A stretch of DNA of 64,000 nt from DATBGZ01 sp036557785 (GCA_036557785.1 DATBGZ010000032.1:9643-73642); one strand, 5' to 3'; shown: positions 16,992 to 25,677, counted from the stretch's first letter. Notes: a model not told the origin generated them from the sequence alone. Translations and numbers: made by a program.

Positions 16992-18134
16992 ATGCTCAAC
17001 GAAGAGCAGGAGGCGCTGAGGGCTACCGTCGAAGCGTTCGCACACGACGTGGTTGCCCCGGTCGCCGCCGGGCACTACGCCGACCACACGTTCCCGTACG
17101 AGATCGTCCGCCAGATGGGCGCGATGGGTCTGTTCGGGCTGCCCTTCCCACCGGAGTGTGGCGGCATGGGTGGCGACCAGCTCGCCTTGGGCCTCGCCAT
17201 CGAGGAGCTGGCCCGGGTGGACTCCAGCGTCGCCATCACCCTGGAGGCGGCCGTGTGCCTGGGCGCCATGCCGATCTACCGGTACGGCACGCCGGAGCAG
17301 AAGGCGACCTGGCTGCCGCGGCTCGCCAGCGGACAGGCCCTGGCCGCCTTCGGCCTGACCGAGCCCGACTCGGGCAGCGACGCGGCGGGCCTGCGCACGC
17401 GGGCCGTGCTCGACGAGGCGACCGGCGAGTGGGTCATCAACGGCAGCAAGGCGTTCATCACCAACTCGGGGACCGACGTCACGGCGCTGGTGACCGTCGC
17501 CGCCGTCACCGGCCAGCGCGACGGGCGTCCGGAGATCTCCACCATCCTGGTACCCATCGACACGCCGGGGCTGAAAGTGGCGCCCGCCTACGACAAGGTC
17601 GGCTGGTGCGCCTCGGACACACACGAACTCTCCCTTGTGGACGTCCGGGTGCCCGCCGCGAACCTGCTCGGGCCCCGGGGCAGCGGGTTGGCGCAGTTCC
17701 TGCACGCCCTTGATGAGGGGCGCGTGGCGATCGCGGCTCTCGCCACGGGCCTGGCACAGGGCTGCGTGGACGAGTCCGTGGCGTACGCCCGGCAGCGCCA
17801 CGCGTTCGGCTCGGCGATCGCCACGTTCCAGGCGATCCGATTCAAGATCTCCGACATGGCCGCGCGCGCCCACACGGCCCGTCTCACCTGGCGCGACGCC
17901 GCCGACCGGCTGGTCCGGGGCGAGCCGTTCGCGATGCAGGCGGCGATCGCGAAGCTGACCGCCAGCGAGACTGCGGTGGCGAACGCGCGCGAGGCCACCC
18001 AGATCCATGGTGGATACGGGTTCGTGAACGAGACTCCGGTGGCCCGGTTCTGGCGCGATGCCAAGATTCTGGAGATCGGCGAGGGCACCTCGGAGGTGCA
18101 ACGGATGATCATCGCCCGCGAACTCGGACTCTGA
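16992..18134 (+). CDS. acyl-CoA dehydrogenase
   Basis: FAD-dependent enzyme that introduces the alpha-beta double bond into an acyl-CoA and passes electrons to ETF. It has the standard 380 residues. Motifs are ITLEAAVCLGAMPIYRYG, FGLTEPDSGSDAAGL, INGSKAFITNSG, YARQRHAFG and the C-terminal block QIHGGYGFVNETPVARFW. IGEGTSEVQ contains the catalytic-base Glu position of short and branched-chain acyl-CoA dehydrogenases. ATG 16992 has GGAGGAGGG upstream. With the adjacent carboxyltransferase it suggests isovaleryl/branched-chain acyl-CoA catabolism. The EtfD-like gene at 37.7 kb could be the downstream electron acceptor. Confidence 0.95.
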   Translation: MLNEEQEALRATVEAFAHDVVAPVAAGHYADHTFPYEIVRQMGAMGLFGLPFPPECGGMGGDQLALGLAIEELARVDSSVAITLEAAVCLGAMPIYRYGTPEQKATWLPRLASGQALAAFGLTEPDSGSDAAGLRTRAVLDEATGEWVINGSKAFITNSGTDVTALVTVAAVTGQRDGRPEISTILVPIDTPGLKVAPAYDKVGWCASDTHELSLVDVRVPAANLLGPRGSGLAQFLHALDEGRVAIAALATGLAQGCVDESVAYARQRHAFGSAIATFQAIRFKISDMAARAHTARLTWRDAADRLVRGEPFAMQAAIAKLTASETAVANAREATQIHGGYGFVNETPVARFWRDAKILEIGEGTSEVQRMIIARELGL

Positions 18135-18144
18135 TCCGGCCGGC

Positions 18145-18198
18145 CCGCACCGAGCCCGGGTGGGTGCGGTGGCGTGAGGCCGTTGCTCCCCACGCCAC
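18145..18198 (+). terminator. tandem hairpins after the acyl-CoA dehydrogenase
   Basis: The first stem is CCGCACC (18145-18151) with GGTGCGG (18163-18169). The second is GTGGCGTG (18169-18176) with CACGCCAC (18191-18198). They start 10 nt after the dehydrogenase stop and have no U-tract, as is common for actinobacterial terminators. The remaining 250 bases to the next gene show no other clear feature. Confidence 0.5.
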
Positions 18199-18449
18199 CG
18201 AACGGAACAACCTGCCGGCGGCACCCCCCGGTCGCCGCCTTTGTTCCGATCGCACCCACCCGCGTGGGAAGTAGCGTATCCGCCCGGTTCAACCGATCGG
18301 CCGGCCCAGGTGATCGGCGCCCGGGGCCGCGACCGGCGTCGCCTGGGTGCGGACGGCTCTGGCCTGTCGTGGACCCGCGCTCTAGCGTTAGCAGGATCGC
18401 TCCATCGGTAGGCGGATCCGGATGGGCATCCGGGTGTGGGGAGGGTCCG

Positions 18450-19979
18450 GTGCAGCCGGAGGACGTCTCGGACGAGCGGCTCGGCACGAAGCGCGCCCCG
18501 GTACCGATGGCGTTCAGCCGTCAGGACTACGTGGCGTATCGCCGGCGGCTGCAGCGCAACGTCGATGTCTTCGCCCAGATCCTCGACCGGTTCCAGTTCG
18601 ACGAGGACCGCCCGATGACCGGGATCGAGCTGGAGATCTGCCTTGTCGACGGCGAGTTTCAACCGGCCATGCGCAACAAGGAGTTGCTCGCGTTGCTGAC
18701 GGCCGGAGAGCTGAGCGGCGTCTTCCAGGAGGAGATCGGCCAGTTCAACATCGAGCAGAACATCCCACCCCGGCTCCTCGGCGGAACCGGGCTGTGGGAG
18801 TACGAGGAGTATCTGCGGAAAACCTTCGATGCCGCGTACGGGATCGCCGGAAACCTCGGGGTCGGGCTGGTGATGATCGGGATCCTGCCGACGGTCACCC
18901 CCGAGCACACCGTGATGGAGAACGTCTCCTCCAATCCCCGCTACCGGGCGCTGAACACCCAGTTCATGGCGGCGCTCGGCGACGACGTGTCGATCGACGT
19001 CCAGGGACGGGGAGAGCACCTCCAGGTCCGCACCGAGTCGATCATGCCGGAGGCGGTGAACTCCGCGTTCCAGCTCCACCTGCAGGTGACGCCGGCGACG
19101 TTCGCGACGCACTGGAACGCCTCGCAGGCGATCGCGGGCGTCCAGGTCGCGGTCGGCGCCAACTCACCGTTCCTGTTCGGCCGGCGACTCTGGGACGAGA
19201 CCCGGGTGATCAACTTCGAGCAGTCCGCGGACACGCGCCCCGAGGAACTGCGCAACCAGGGCGTACGTCCGCGGGTCTGGTTCGGCGAGCGGTGGATCAC
19301 GTCCGTGTTCGATCTGATCGAGGAGAACATCCGCTACTTCCCGCCGCTGCTGCCGATCGTGCACTCGGAGGACCCGGACGACGCGCTCGCCGCCGGACGG
19401 GTGCCCTACCTGGGCGACCTGCGCCTGCACAACGGCACCGTGTACCGGTGGAACCGGCCCGTGTACGACATCGGGCCGGACAACAAGCCACACCTGCGGG
19501 TGGAGAACCGGGTGCTCTCCGCGGGTCCCACGGTCGTGGACATGATCGCGAACGCGGCGTTCTACTTCGGACTGGCCCGCACTCTCGCCACCGCGAACCG
19601 TCCCGTGTGGAGCCAGCTCACCTACGGGGCGGCGCGCCGCAACTTCTACGAGGCCGCCAAGTACGGTCTGGCCGCGACGCAGGTGTGGCCGCGGCTGGGT
19701 GAGGTGGCCGCTACGGACCTCGTCCTGGAGAAGCTGCTCCCCGCCGCGGCGGACGGCCTGTCGGCGTACCGCGTCGAGCCGGCCGTGCGCGACCGGCTCC
19801 TCGGGATCATCGAACGGCGCTGCGACACGGGAGTCAACGGGGCGGTCTGGCAGACGCGCACCGTCGCCGCGTTCGAGGCGCGCGGTATGGACCGGTCGGC
19901 GGCGTTGCGGGAGATGCTGCGCCGCTACGTGGCACACATGCAGACCAACGAGCCCGTGCACACGTGGCCCATCGGCTGA
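18450..19979 (+). CDS. glutamate-cysteine ligase family protein (GCS2-like)
   Basis: Protein of 509 residues related to carboxylate-amine ligases of the glutamate-cysteine ligase family. The ATP and metal-binding region is seen as MTGIELEICLVDGEFQPAM, then EEIGQFNIEQNIPPR, VMIGILPTVTPEHT and HLRVENRVLSAGPT. Actinobacteria usually make mycothiol rather than glutathione, so the true substrates may differ; the reaction type is expected but unproven. GTG 18450 has GGGAGG 5 nt upstream and is preferred over the earlier in-frame starts, which run through the intergenic hairpins. It stands alone between two intergenic gaps. Confidence 0.85.
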   Translation: MQPEDVSDERLGTKRAPVPMAFSRQDYVAYRRRLQRNVDVFAQILDRFQFDEDRPMTGIELEICLVDGEFQPAMRNKELLALLTAGELSGVFQEEIGQFNIEQNIPPRLLGGTGLWEYEEYLRKTFDAAYGIAGNLGVGLVMIGILPTVTPEHTVMENVSSNPRYRALNTQFMAALGDDVSIDVQGRGEHLQVRTESIMPEAVNSAFQLHLQVTPATFATHWNASQAIAGVQVAVGANSPFLFGRRLWDETRVINFEQSADTRPEELRNQGVRPRVWFGERWITSVFDLIEENIRYFPPLLPIVHSEDPDDALAAGRVPYLGDLRLHNGTVYRWNRPVYDIGPDNKPHLRVENRVLSAGPTVVDMIANAAFYFGLARTLATANRPVWSQLTYGAARRNFYEAAKYGLAATQVWPRLGEVAATDLVLEKLLPAAADGLSAYRVEPAVRDRLLGIIERRCDTGVNGAVWQTRTVAAFEARGMDRSAALREMLRRYVAHMQTNEPVHTWPIG

Positions 19980-20059
19980 CCCAGGTCAGGTCGTTCGGCT
20001 GATATCCGCCGGGCCGTGTGGGTCTTCCGCGGCGACCGGCGACCGTCCACAGTGCACAC

Positions 20060-21340
20060 ATGGGGCAGCGGGCAACCGGACGGGTGGGCAACGGTGTCGG
20101 GTTCGCCCGTCTGATCCTGATCGGGTCGGGGGTGTTGGCCCTGGTAGCGGGCTGCGGCGGCCCCGAAGCCAACGCCGCGGTACACGAGCCCGCGCCCGCG
20201 CCGACCAGCGCCCAGCACCGACCCGCGCCGGCCCCCGCCGACGCGCACGTTCCGCCCATACCGCCGCAGCCATCGACCCGGCAGCCGAACCCGCCACCCC
20301 CGCGGTCGTTCACCGTCGTCGCCTCCGGCGACGTGCTGCTGCACACCGGGCTGTGGACTCAGGCTCAGCGGGATGCGGCCGCGCACGGAAAGAAGGGCTA
20401 CGACTTCAGCCCGATGTTCGCCTCCGTCAAGCCCGTGGTCTCCGCTGCGGACCTGGCGATCTGCCATCAGGAGACGCCCTACGGCGCGCCGAACGGGCCG
20501 TTCAGCAGCTACCCGATCTTCAACGTGCCGCCCCAGGTTGCCAAGACGCTCGCCGATGTCGGCTACGACAGCTGCTCCACGGCGTCGAACCACTCGATCG
20601 ACAAGGGCTACACCGGCGTGAAGCGGACGCTCGACACGCTCGACGCCGCCGGCATCAAGCATGCGGGTACCGCGCGCAGCGCTGCCGAGTCGGCGACGCC
20701 CGACCTCATCCGGGTCGGGGACGTCACGGTCGCCCAGCTGTCGTACGCGTTCGGCTTCAACGGGCTGCACCGACCCAAGGGCATGCCGTGGGTCGCCAAC
20801 CTCATCGACGTCGACACGATCCTGCGCGACGCCCATCGGGCCCGGGAAGCCGGCGCGGACGTGGTCATCGTGAGCCTGCACTTCGGCACGGAGTACCAGC
20901 ACGCGCCGAACAGCTACCAGCTCACCGTCGTCCACAAGCTGATCAAGAGCCGGGACATCGACCTGATTCTGGGCCATCACGCGCACGTGGTGCAGCCGCT
21001 GGAGAAGATCGGCGACAAGTGGGTCGTCTACGGCATGGGCAATGAGGTCTCCAACCAGACCCAGTCGCCGGACACGAGCGACGGAATCATGCCGCGGTTC
21101 ACCTTCACGGAGGTCTCGCCGGGCGTCTTCAAGGTGACCAAGGCCGAGGTCATTCCCTTGCACATGTGGCTGGGCCCCACGAAGCGGCTCTATGACATCC
21201 CGGCCGCCATGGCCAACCCGAAGACGTCCAGGACCATCAAGAACTCCTGCCTCGCCTCACTGAAGCGCATCAAGTCCGTGATCGGGCAGCGCGGCGCCTT
21301 CGCCGATGGCCTGGTCCTCGTCGGAGCGAACCTGCTCTGA
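20060..21340 (+). CDS. CapA family lipoprotein (poly-gamma-glutamate capsule-type metallophosphatase fold)
   Basis: Predicted surface lipoprotein of 426 residues with a lipobox LVAGCGG and a long Pro/Ala linker. The CapA/PgsA domain follows, with VVASGDVLLHTGLW, CSTASNHSIDKGYTG, VIVSLHFGTEYQHAPN and LGHHAHVVQPLE. The His/Asp residues resemble a calcineurin-like metallophosphatase site. In Bacillus, PgsA belongs to the polyglutamate synthase, but isolated actinobacterial CapA proteins have no proven role, and no pgsB/C partners are seen here. ATG 20060 was selected because it precedes the signal peptide. Confidence 0.86.
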   Translation: MGQRATGRVGNGVGFARLILIGSGVLALVAGCGGPEANAAVHEPAPAPTSAQHRPAPAPADAHVPPIPPQPSTRQPNPPPPRSFTVVASGDVLLHTGLWTQAQRDAAAHGKKGYDFSPMFASVKPVVSAADLAICHQETPYGAPNGPFSSYPIFNVPPQVAKTLADVGYDSCSTASNHSIDKGYTGVKRTLDTLDAAGIKHAGTARSAAESATPDLIRVGDVTVAQLSYAFGFNGLHRPKGMPWVANLIDVDTILRDAHRAREAGADVVIVSLHFGTEYQHAPNSYQLTVVHKLIKSRDIDLILGHHAHVVQPLEKIGDKWVVYGMGNEVSNQTQSPDTSDGIMPRFTFTEVSPGVFKVTKAEVIPLHMWLGPTKRLYDIPAAMANPKTSRTIKNSCLASLKRIKSVIGQRGAFADGLVLVGANLL

Positions 21341-21448
21341 GCGCCCGCGACGCGCGCAGCCGACGGCGCCTTCTCAGCCCGATCTATGCTGGCCTGCGGG
21401 CCATCCGTGATCGCGTAGCCGCGGCTGGCCGAGCCGAAGGGAGCGGTC

Positions 21449-22264
21449 ATGGGGGTGCAGGGCGGCGACGAGCAGGATGTCGACCGCCAGCCGGACCACG
21501 AGGGTGAGCCGGACCTCGCCGATACCCTCGCCGGGTCCGGTGGCGACAGACCCGAGGACGCGAGCGCCGCGACCGATGAGACCGCGCAGGTTGGCGACGC
21601 CGGTGGTGGCGAGACGCCCGAGGGTCCACTCGACGACGCCACCCGGCCGCTCGGCGATGGCACGGCACCCCACGACGTCGGACCTAGCGGCACCTCGGTG
21701 CTCCCGCCGGTGCCCGCATCGATGCCAGAGCCCGGGCCCGGCAACCCCCGCTGGGAGGGGCGGGCGCGGGTACCTACCCCACCAGCACACGACCTTCCTG
21801 AGTCCTGGATCGAGCAACCCCGCAGCATCGCGGTCCCCGTGCTCGTCACGGTGTGCGTGATGCTGCTGGTCGGCATGCTGGCATTCGGTGCGTGGCTCAT
21901 CGTCAACAACCGGCCCGGCCCTGCCCCGTCGGGCACGGCGTCGGTGGCGCCAACGACTCCGTCGGCCGCTCCCACCACCACGACCACGACGACCAGCCCG
22001 ACCCCGGCGTTGGTCGTGGTCCCTCCGGTGCTCGGTGATGACTACGACACCGCGGCCGGTGCCATCAGCGCCGTCGGGCTCGTACCGAGCAAGCAGGAGG
22101 TCTTCAACGACGCCCCGGCCGGGACCGTCCTCGGGACCGATCCGGCGCAGGGACGGGCGGTGACCCCGGGCTCGCCCGTCACCATCATCGTGTCGAAGGG
22201 CCCGGAGCCGACGCCCACCCCAACTCCGACGCCGACCCCGACTCCGACGCCCGAGGGGACGTAG
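21449..22264 (+). CDS. single-PASTA-domain membrane protein
   Basis: Protein of 271 residues. An acidic, disordered cytoplasmic region of about 130 residues is followed by one membrane span (VLVTVCVMLLVGMLAFGAWL), a Thr/Pro/Ser linker, and a single extracellular PASTA domain (VPPVLGDDYDTAAGAISAVG to VTIIVSKG). It ends in a PTPTPTPT tail. PASTA domains bind peptidoglycan fragments. With no kinase or transpeptidase domain, this may be an accessory sensor or wall-associated protein. ATG 21449 has a modest GGGAG upstream. Confidence 0.8.
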   Translation: MGVQGGDEQDVDRQPDHEGEPDLADTLAGSGGDRPEDASAATDETAQVGDAGGGETPEGPLDDATRPLGDGTAPHDVGPSGTSVLPPVPASMPEPGPGNPRWEGRARVPTPPAHDLPESWIEQPRSIAVPVLVTVCVMLLVGMLAFGAWLIVNNRPGPAPSGTASVAPTTPSAAPTTTTTTTSPTPALVVVPPVLGDDYDTAAGAISAVGLVPSKQEVFNDAPAGTVLGTDPAQGRAVTPGSPVTIIVSKGPEPTPTPTPTPTPTPTPEGT

Positions 22265-22297
22265 GCGAACATTCGGCACCCTGTCCCGTGCTCATGT

Positions 22298-22345
22298 TTC
22301 TCGGTAGTCGCATTTCTCGGTAGTCGCATTTCTCGGTAGTCGCAT
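22298..22345. repeat. three tandem 16-bp repeats
   Basis: TTCTCGGTAGTCGCAT occurs at 22298-22313, 22314-22329 and 22330-22345 without mismatch. A degenerate fourth copy (GTCTCAGTACTCAC) overlaps the end of the convergent gene. The unit is AT-richer than its surroundings and lies between two convergent genes. Confidence 0.9.
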
Positions 22346-22348
22346 GTC

Positions 22349-22897
22349 TCAGTACTCACGTCGACGAATGGCCATCGCGGCGAGGCCGCCGATCGCGACC
22401 GCGAGGCCGAGCAGCCCGGCAGCGAAGATCTTCAGGCCCGTGCCGGGCGCGGGCAAGTAGGACGTCCACGTGGTGTCGACGCTTCGCCCTGAGTCGTTGT
22501 CGACCGCACCGGCCGTGGGCGTGGCACCGCGCCGCGCGCCGCCGGGATGCCGGGGTGTGCTCGGCTCGGCCGTGCCCGGCTGGGGCCGCGATGCCGTCAC
22601 GGCCGCGGCGGTACTCGTCGGCGTCGGGCTCGTGGGTGTCGGGCTTGTGGGTGTCGGGCTCGTCGGTGCCGACGGCGTGGGCGGTCGCGTGGGCACGGCG
22701 GAGGTCGATGGGCTGGGCGGCGCGGCCGAGGACGGCACCGGTACGGCCGGGGGGCGCGTGCTCACCGCCGGTGCGGTGATGACCGGTCCTGGCCGCGGCG
22801 TCACGGTGGAATTCGCGGCGGCGGCGGCGGTCGGCGTGGCGGTCGCGATACCGGCCACCAGCCCGGCGATCGTCAGTGCGTGCGGCGGATGCAACAT
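22349..22897 (-). CDS. secreted Pro/Thr/Ser-rich surface protein with C-terminal LPAPGTG anchor
   Basis: Protein of 182 residues. An N-terminal signal peptide (ALTIAGLVAGIATATPTAAA) is followed by about 100 residues of Pro/Thr/Ser, including three SPTPT repeats. The C-terminus ends LPAPGTGLKIFAAGLLGLAV and then a hydrophobic span and basic RRREY. The order of motif, hydrophobic segment and positive tail is that of a sortase sorting signal, although LPAPGTG is not a canonical LPXTG or LAXTG. It could be a substrate of the class E sortase at 36-37 kb, or simply a membrane-anchored stalk. The 470 bp upstream hold two strong hairpins. Confidence 0.68.
   Translation of the reverse strand: MLHPPHALTIAGLVAGIATATPTAAAAANSTVTPRPGPVITAPAVSTRPPAVPVPSSAAPPSPSTSAVPTRPPTPSAPTSPTPTSPTPTSPTPTSTAAAVTASRPQPGTAEPSTPRHPGGARRGATPTAGAVDNDSGRSVDTTWTSYLPAPGTGLKIFAAGLLGLAVAIGGLAAMAIRRREY
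22623..22667. repeat. three 15-bp coding repeats (SPTPT)
   Basis: The unit GTCGGGCTCGTGGGT is repeated three times with one or two changes (22623-22637, 22638-22652, 22653-22667). It encodes tandem SPTPT on the minus strand. Such units can vary in copy number by slippage. Confidence 0.85.
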
Positions 22898-23075
22898 CGC
22901 TTCGCTCCCCGGCAGGTACTACGGCTCCAGCTGGGCAGCGTCGGGCGAGCAGACCTCATGCGCGCGTGGGGAACGGCGGGTACCCCGATCGTAGGCGGGC
23001 CCACGCTCGCGCCGGGGCGGATTCATGTCCTTCGCCACTGAGGATGACCCGAACGGTGCGGCCATCGTGTGCTCG

Positions 23076-23123
23076 GTGTTGGCGGGCCGCGCACCACGGC
23101 GTGCGCCGCGGCCCGGCCAACAC
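23076..23123. other. strong intergenic hairpin
   Basis: GTGTTGGC plus GGGCCGCG (23076-23091) pairs with CGCGGCCC, a one-base bulge, and GCCAACAC (23107-23123), giving 16 bp. It lies between the divergent starts of the surface protein and the XRE gene, so it is not an obvious terminator for either. Confidence 0.8.
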
Positions 23124-23254
23124 CCGCTCCCCCGGTTTCACCAACCGTCCGAGTCTTCGACTGGCGTCGAGCGGCAGGGATAACGCCGGCAGAGCGTTTC
23201 CGTGTCCACAACGGGCACTGGTACCCCGCAATGGCTCTGCTTTCCAGTATGTGT

Positions 23255-23295
23255 TGGTGATCGCGCCAATGCCGGCGTACCGGGCGCGATCACCA
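23255..23295. promoter_or_regulatory. 13-bp perfect inverted repeat upstream of the XRE gene
   Basis: TGGTGATCGCGCC (23255-23267) and GGCGCGATCACCA (23283-23295) are perfectly complementary around a 15-nt loop. They end 73 nt before the XRE regulator start. This could be an operator, an attenuator or a terminator. Confidence 0.6.
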
Positions 23296-23368
23296 GCGCG
23301 TCTTGATTGCGCTGGACGACCGGAGCAGACTGAGTGCGCCCCCGAGAGTGTGGCAGGAGCGCCCGCCC

Positions 23369-24220
23369 ATGGTGACCGGCACGCGCGGCATCAGTCCGAC
23401 AGTCCGCCGTCGCAGGCTCGGCACCGAGTTGCGTCGCTACCGCGAGTCGGCTGGGCTCACCATTGAGCAGGTCGCCGAACACATGGGTTGCTCCAGTTCG
23501 AAGATCTCCCGACTGGAGACCGGACAGATCGGTTCGAGCCCGCAGGATGTGCGGCAGATCCTCACCCTCTTCCAGGTCGGTGAGGCGGAACTGGTCGAGC
23601 TGGTCGAGGTCGCCAGACAGACGAGGCAGCGGGGCTGGCGGTACCGCCAGAGCGGCGTGCTCACCAGCGACTTCGTCGAGTTCGAGCAGGCGGCCGCGCA
23701 GATCCGATCCTATGAGGCGCAGTGTGTACCTGGCCTGCTCCAGACGGAGAACTATGCCCGCACGATCCTCGCGAGCGTGGCCACGGAGCCCGAGCAGATC
23801 GAGAGCCGAGTGCGGGTGCGGATGCAGCGGCGATCGTTGCTCGTCGATGACGACCCGGTTCGCTTCTGGTGCGTCATCGACGAGGCTGTCCTCCTGCGAC
23901 CCGTGGGCGGCGCGGCCGTGATGAGGCAACAGGTGGAACATCTGGTCGCCATGTCCGCAATGGACAATGTCACGCTCCAGGTGCTACCCCTGCGGATCGG
24001 CGCCCACGCGGGCATGGATGGATCGTTCGCCCTGCTCCGGTTCGAGCACGACGGTGACCCGGAGACGGTCTATGTCACGACGCCAGCGGGCGGACTGTTC
24101 CAGGAGAAGCCGGATGAGCTCGCTCACTATGTGTCGATTTTTCAGAAATTGACTGCGGTCGCGTTGACGCCCGAGGATTCCACCGAACTGATGAACTCGA
24201 TGGCCAAGGAGTCAGTATGA
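23369..24220 (+). CDS. XRE family regulator with DUF5753 domain
   Basis: DNA-binding protein of 283 residues. The helix-turn-helix is at residues about 15-70 (LRRYRESAGLTIEQVAEHMG, CSSSKISRLETGQ). A DUF5753 ligand or partner-binding domain follows (QCVPGLLQTENYARTIL, RMQRRSLLVDDDPVRFW, VTLQVLPLRIGAHAGMDGSF). This architecture is abundant in streptomycetes and Micromonosporaceae and is normally paired with a DUF397 protein, as here, with ATGA overlap. Some such pairs act like toxin-antitoxin modules or developmental regulators. ATG 23369 is preferred (AGGAG 11 nt upstream); GTG 23303 is also in frame. Confidence 0.9.
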   Translation: MVTGTRGISPTVRRRRLGTELRRYRESAGLTIEQVAEHMGCSSSKISRLETGQIGSSPQDVRQILTLFQVGEAELVELVEVARQTRQRGWRYRQSGVLTSDFVEFEQAAAQIRSYEAQCVPGLLQTENYARTILASVATEPEQIESRVRVRMQRRSLLVDDDPVRFWCVIDEAVLLRPVGGAAVMRQQVEHLVAMSAMDNVTLQVLPLRIGAHAGMDGSFALLRFEHDGDPETVYVTTPAGGLFQEKPDELAHYVSIFQKLTAVALTPEDSTELMNSMAKESV

Positions 24221-24441
24221 TCATGGACACGAAGGGCCTCAGGGTCGATCTCGCCCACGCGGTGTGGCGCAAGAGCACGAGGTCGGGGCCCTTCACCGAC
24301 AACTGCGTGGAGGTCGCGTTCGTCGGAGACGCCATCGCGGTCCGGGACTCCAAGGACCCCTCGGGTCCGGTACTCGTCTTCACCCGTGGTGAGTGGGACG
24401 CCTTTGTCGACGGAGCGAAGGACGGCGAGTTCGACCTCTAG
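24217..24441 (+). CDS. DUF397 domain-containing protein
   Basis: Small protein of 74 residues with the DUF397 pattern WRKSTRSGPFTDNCVEVA, VRDSKDP and FTRGEWDAFVDGAKDGEFDL. Its ATG overlaps the stop of the XRE gene (ATGA), so the two are translationally coupled. DUF397 proteins are the usual partners of XRE/DUF5753 regulators and may bind and modulate them. The following 320 bp contain no convincing gene, only a short AT-richer stretch near 24560-24615 that could be a promoter for the next gene. Confidence 0.9.
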   Translation: MIMDTKGLRVDLAHAVWRKSTRSGPFTDNCVEVAFVGDAIAVRDSKDPSGPVLVFTRGEWDAFVDGAKDGEFDL

Positions 24442-24765
24442 TCGGGCGAGGTCCTGCGGTGGGCGGTCCGGCCGCCGCGAGTCGGTGGAGCCGCCACTGG
24501 ACGCCGGTGCGCCCTGACCGCCGGCGCCGTCATCGGTCGTGCCGGCAGGGCAATCGGCTGCTCGACCAAATCGGGTCACTTTCGCGACACGCCGCGAATG
24601 AACTACAGCCCTGTCATTCGCCATGCGAAGGTTGGAGCGTCTTGGGCGAAAGGCCATGGCCTGCCCGGGGGAAGTGCCTGATGTTCCGTTCGCGGGAGTC
24701 GCGGAAGCCTCGTGGTTCCGCCCGCCCGCGCCGCGGAGCTGCTCGATACTTACGAGGAGATACCC

Positions 24766-25662
24766 GTGCCACTGCCGCAGCTGTTGCGCATCCGCTGGGC
24801 CGTCCGCGCCACCGTGTTTCTCGGCGTCGCGGCGTCGGTCGCCGCCAACGTCCTGCATGCGCAGCCGAACCCCATCAGCCAGGTGATCTCGGCCTGGCCG
24901 CCGTTGGCTCTGCTGATCACGGTCGAGCTGACGTCGCGCATCCCGATGCACCGCCCGCTGCTGGCCACCATCCGGGTGAGCGCCACCGCGATCATTGCCG
25001 GCATCGCGGCCTGGGTCTCCTACTGGCACATGCGTGACGTGGCCTTCCGGTTCGGCGAGACCTCGACCTCGGCGTACCTGCTGCCGGTCTCGGTCGACGG
25101 CCTCATCGTGGTCGCGAGCGTGAGCCTCGTTGAGCTCGCGGGTCGCATCCGTACCGTCACGGAAGAAATTCAGGCCAGGAACGAGGAGCGGGCCGCCGCG
25201 AACATGGCCCGGCTCAGCGTCGGGTCGCCCGCGGCGGCGTTCACCCCGCCCGCGCTCGCGGCCGCGATCCAGCCGGTCGCCATGGACGACGGCCTGGCCG
25301 TGGATGACCTCGACCGCGAGGCGGCCGAGCTGGCCGAGGAGGCCGCCCCGCTCAGTGCCGGTGGTGCCGCCCATGGCTCGGTCCGCACGCCGCGCTCGGC
25401 GCCGGTCAGCCCCGCGGTCGGCCCCGTCACGACGGCCGCCCGGGCGGCTGCCTCGGCGCCGGCGCGCACGGTGCTCACCGAGTCCACCACGCCGCGCCAG
25501 CGCCGCCCCGCCAGCGAGACCGCCCAGCTCGCCGACGCGATCGAGGCGATGCAGCCGGATATCCGTGAGGAGGAGCTCGCCAGCCGCCTCAACATCAGCG
25601 TCAACCGCCTCCGCCAGGTCCGTCGCGAGGATGCGGCTCGCCGGGCAACGCTGTCCCAGTAA
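24766..25662 (+). CDS. DUF2637 domain-containing membrane protein
   Basis: Protein of 298 residues. The first 130 contain four membrane segments typical of DUF2637 (VRATVFLGVAASVAANVLHA; PPLALLITVEL; ATAIIAGIAAWVSYWHM; LLPVSVDGLIVVASVSLVEL). A charged linker follows, then a putative helix-turn-helix tail (EEELASRLNISVNRLRQVRR). In Streptomyces, DUF2637/Spd-like proteins occur on conjugative elements, but chromosomal copies are common. GTG 24766 has GAGGAG 7 nt upstream. It lies 175 bp from tRNA-Leu. No integrase or transfer genes are visible, so mobile origin is only a possibility. Confidence 0.82.
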   Translation: MPLPQLLRIRWAVRATVFLGVAASVAANVLHAQPNPISQVISAWPPLALLITVELTSRIPMHRPLLATIRVSATAIIAGIAAWVSYWHMRDVAFRFGETSTSAYLLPVSVDGLIVVASVSLVELAGRIRTVTEEIQARNEERAAANMARLSVGSPAAAFTPPALAAAIQPVAMDDGLAVDDLDREAAELAEEAAPLSAGGAAHGSVRTPRSAPVSPAVGPVTTAARAAASAPARTVLTESTTPRQRRPASETAQLADAIEAMQPDIREEELASRLNISVNRLRQVRREDAARRATLSQ

Positions 25663-25677
25663 CAGCCGGTTCGACCC

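Noticed and set aside
20060..21340. Complete poly-gamma-glutamate capsule locus
   Set aside because: Only a CapA-like gene is present; pgsB and pgsC partners are missing.
22298..22345. CRISPR array
   Set aside because: The 16-bp repeats are directly adjacent without spacers and no cas genes are present.
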